From positions 1 to 24,751 of the forward strand of contig CAISYX010000392.1 in NCBI GenBank assembly GCA_903889815.1: a stretch of DNA of 24,751 bases, given 5' to 3'. Made by a program: the position numbers and the translations under genes. The notes under the pieces were generated by a model that saw only the letters and a program-made list of their open reading frames with translations, had not been told where the DNA came from and did no database searches. Below, piece by piece: positions 23,634-24,751 of the stretch (within the stretch, counting starts at the first letter, position 1; the number at the start of each line of letters is the position of its first letter). Origin of the DNA: an uncultured Gammaproteobacteria bacterium (GTDB lineage Bacteria; Pseudomonadota; Gammaproteobacteria; Pseudomonadales; Pseudohongiellaceae).

Positions 23634-24751
23634 AACCTGGTCTGGACCGCGAAATGGTCTGGCTGAGAATGATGACGGGAATAATGCCGGCCAGCACGAT
23701 CATGAGGGCCGTACTGGACGCTTCGGCCAGCCGCTCCTGATTGGCGAGTTCATACGTGCGGATAGCCAGCGTGTTGAAATTGAAGGGGCGCAGAATCAGG
23801 GTGGCAGGCAGCTCCTTGAGCACGTCCACAAACACCAGCAGGCTGGCAGTCAGCAGGCTGCCACGCATGACCGGCACGTGCACGCGGCGCAGAATCTGCA
23901 GGGGCCTGAGCCCCATCGAACGCCCCACATCGTCCATGGTGGGCTTGATCTTGCCAAGTCCCGCATCGACGGTGTTCAGTGCCACCGGCAGGAAGCGCAC
24001 GAGATAGGCGAACACCACGGCCACCAGCGTGCCACTGAGCAGCAAGCCGGTGGAGATATCGAAATTCCTGCGCATCCACGCATCGAGCGTGTTGTCGAAC
24101 CAGGTGAACGGAATCAGCACGCCGATGGCCACCACCGTCCCGGGAATGGCGTAGCCCAGGCCCAGCACGCGGACCATGCCGCGCAGCGACAGGCTTGGGC
24201 GCAGCCGTTTGGTGTAGCTGATGAACACCCCGAGCAGCAGGGCAATGACCGCCGTAATGCCGGCCAGTTGCAGGCTGTTGCCGAACATGGTCAGGAAGCC
24301 GTCCCGGTCGAGCAGATGCCAGGTCTCGGTGGACCATTTGAGCAGCTGAAGAAAGGGGATCAGAAAGCCGAACAGCACTGGCACGGTGCAATAAGCAAGC
24401 GCTGCCCACTTCTTCCAGCCTCGCAATTCGATACGCGGCAGGCGCGTGTACTTGTTGCTGGTGTGGTGGTAGCGCGCCTTCTGCCGGGACCAGTGTTCCG
24501 CCAGCACGAGAAACAGGATGAACATCAGCAACACGGCTGCCAGCTGCGCCGCCGCCGTGCTGCTGCCAAGGCCGAACCAGGTGCGGAACACGCCAGTGGT
24601 GAATACCGAGACCCCGAAGTACTGCACGGTGCCATAATCCGCCAGAGTCTCCATCAGTACCAGCGACAAACCGGCGATGATGGCGGGACGCGCCAGGGGA
24701 ATGGCAACCCGGCGAAACGCCTGAAAGGGAGTGGCACCCAGTGTGCGCGAG
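23617..24751 (-). CDS. fbpB: Iron(III)-type ABC transporter permease (FbpB-like), 5' part missing
   Basis: The gene enters from the right edge: the frame is open to 24751 with no need for an internal start. The first visible residues SRTLGATPFQAFRRVAIPLA are the first EAA loop (contact site for the ATPase). The 378 visible residues hold the end of the first half, a linker, and a complete second half with its own EAA loop (GRSMGLRPLQILRRVHVPVM) and several membrane helices. This double layout is that of fused FbpB-type iron permeases. TTG at 24669 would be an internal false start. The periplasmic binding protein gene is expected further upstream, outside the window. Confidence 0.88.
   Translation of the reverse strand, partial: SRTLGATPFQAFRRVAIPLARPAIIAGLSLVLMETLADYGTVQYFGVSVFTTGVFRTWFGLGSSTAAAQLAAVLLMFILFLVLAEHWSRQKARYHHTSNKYTRLPRIELRGWKKWAALAYCTVPVLFGFLIPFLQLLKWSTETWHLLDRDGFLTMFGNSLQLAGITAVIALLLGVFISYTKRLRPSLSLRGMVRVLGLGYAIPGTVVAIGVLIPFTWFDNTLDAWMRRNFDISTGLLLSGTLVAVVFAYLVRFLPVALNTVDAGLGKIKPTMDDVGRSMGLRPLQILRRVHVPVMRGSLLTASLLVFVDVLKELPATLILRPFNFNTLAIRTYELANQERLAEASSTALMIVLAGIIPVIILSQTISRSRPGYDSRT

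Noticed and set aside
24667..24669. TTG as the real start of the permease
   Set aside because: The frame continues upstream to the window edge and encodes the conserved EAA loop, so the gene is simply cut by the window.

Overview
The window is a gene-dense stretch of housekeeping chromosome from a gammaproteobacterium, most like Pseudomonadales. This rests on four things. The gene order hemA-prfA-prmC-moeB / TPR lipoprotein-lolB-ispE-tRNA-Gln-prs-rplY-pth-ychF-tRNA-Met is the one I recall from Pseudomonas. The REP palindromes are of Pseudomonas type. There is a PA4642-like small protein. The G+C content looks to be in the high 50s (judged by eye, not counted). I cannot name the genus. I see no phage, transposase, CRISPR array or plasmid functions.

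Layout: (1) 1-2244, minus strand: mreB-mreC-mreD, the cell-shape operon, with mreD cut by the window edge. (2) 2245-2600: a divergent control region. (3) 2601-6263, plus strand: gatC-gatA-gatB (tRNA-dependent amidotransferase) and a small conserved protein whose last codons are a REP element. (4) 6240-6304: an inverted REP pair between convergent genes. (5) 6335-12012, minus strand: hemA-prfA-prmC, then moeB, then rhlB with its own promoter. prmC carries an in-frame REP-containing insertion, and the prmC-moeB gap holds an 18-bp tandem array that seems to have grown out of a REP. (6) 12258-15462, plus strand: TPR lipoprotein-lolB-ispE, tightly packed, then tRNA-Gln(UUG). (7) 15739-19238: prs, rplY, pth, ychF, then tRNA-Met and a clear intrinsic terminator. 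(8) 19555-22569, plus strand: an accessory stretch with a Tat-exported FAD oxidoreductase, a 3-mercaptopyruvate sulfurtransferase and a VC0807-type membrane protein. (9) 22590-24751, minus strand: ATPase and permease (partial) of an Fbp-type iron(III) ABC importer.

The most interesting object is the FAD oxidoreductase at 19555-20745. Its motifs are those of D-amino acid oxidase in rotated order: the segment that ends a normal DAAO (substrate arginine and HNYGHGG loop) comes first, directly after a Tat signal peptide, followed by the GxGxxG motif that normally starts the protein. The C-terminus stops where the moved segment would begin. It reads as a natural circular permutation. It lies just upstream of a 3-mercaptopyruvate sulfurtransferase gene, the enzyme that would consume the product of D-cysteine oxidation. 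Secondary points are REP elements used as coding sequence in two proteins, a probable AUC start codon for mreC, and structured leaders before rhlB, rplY and gatC.
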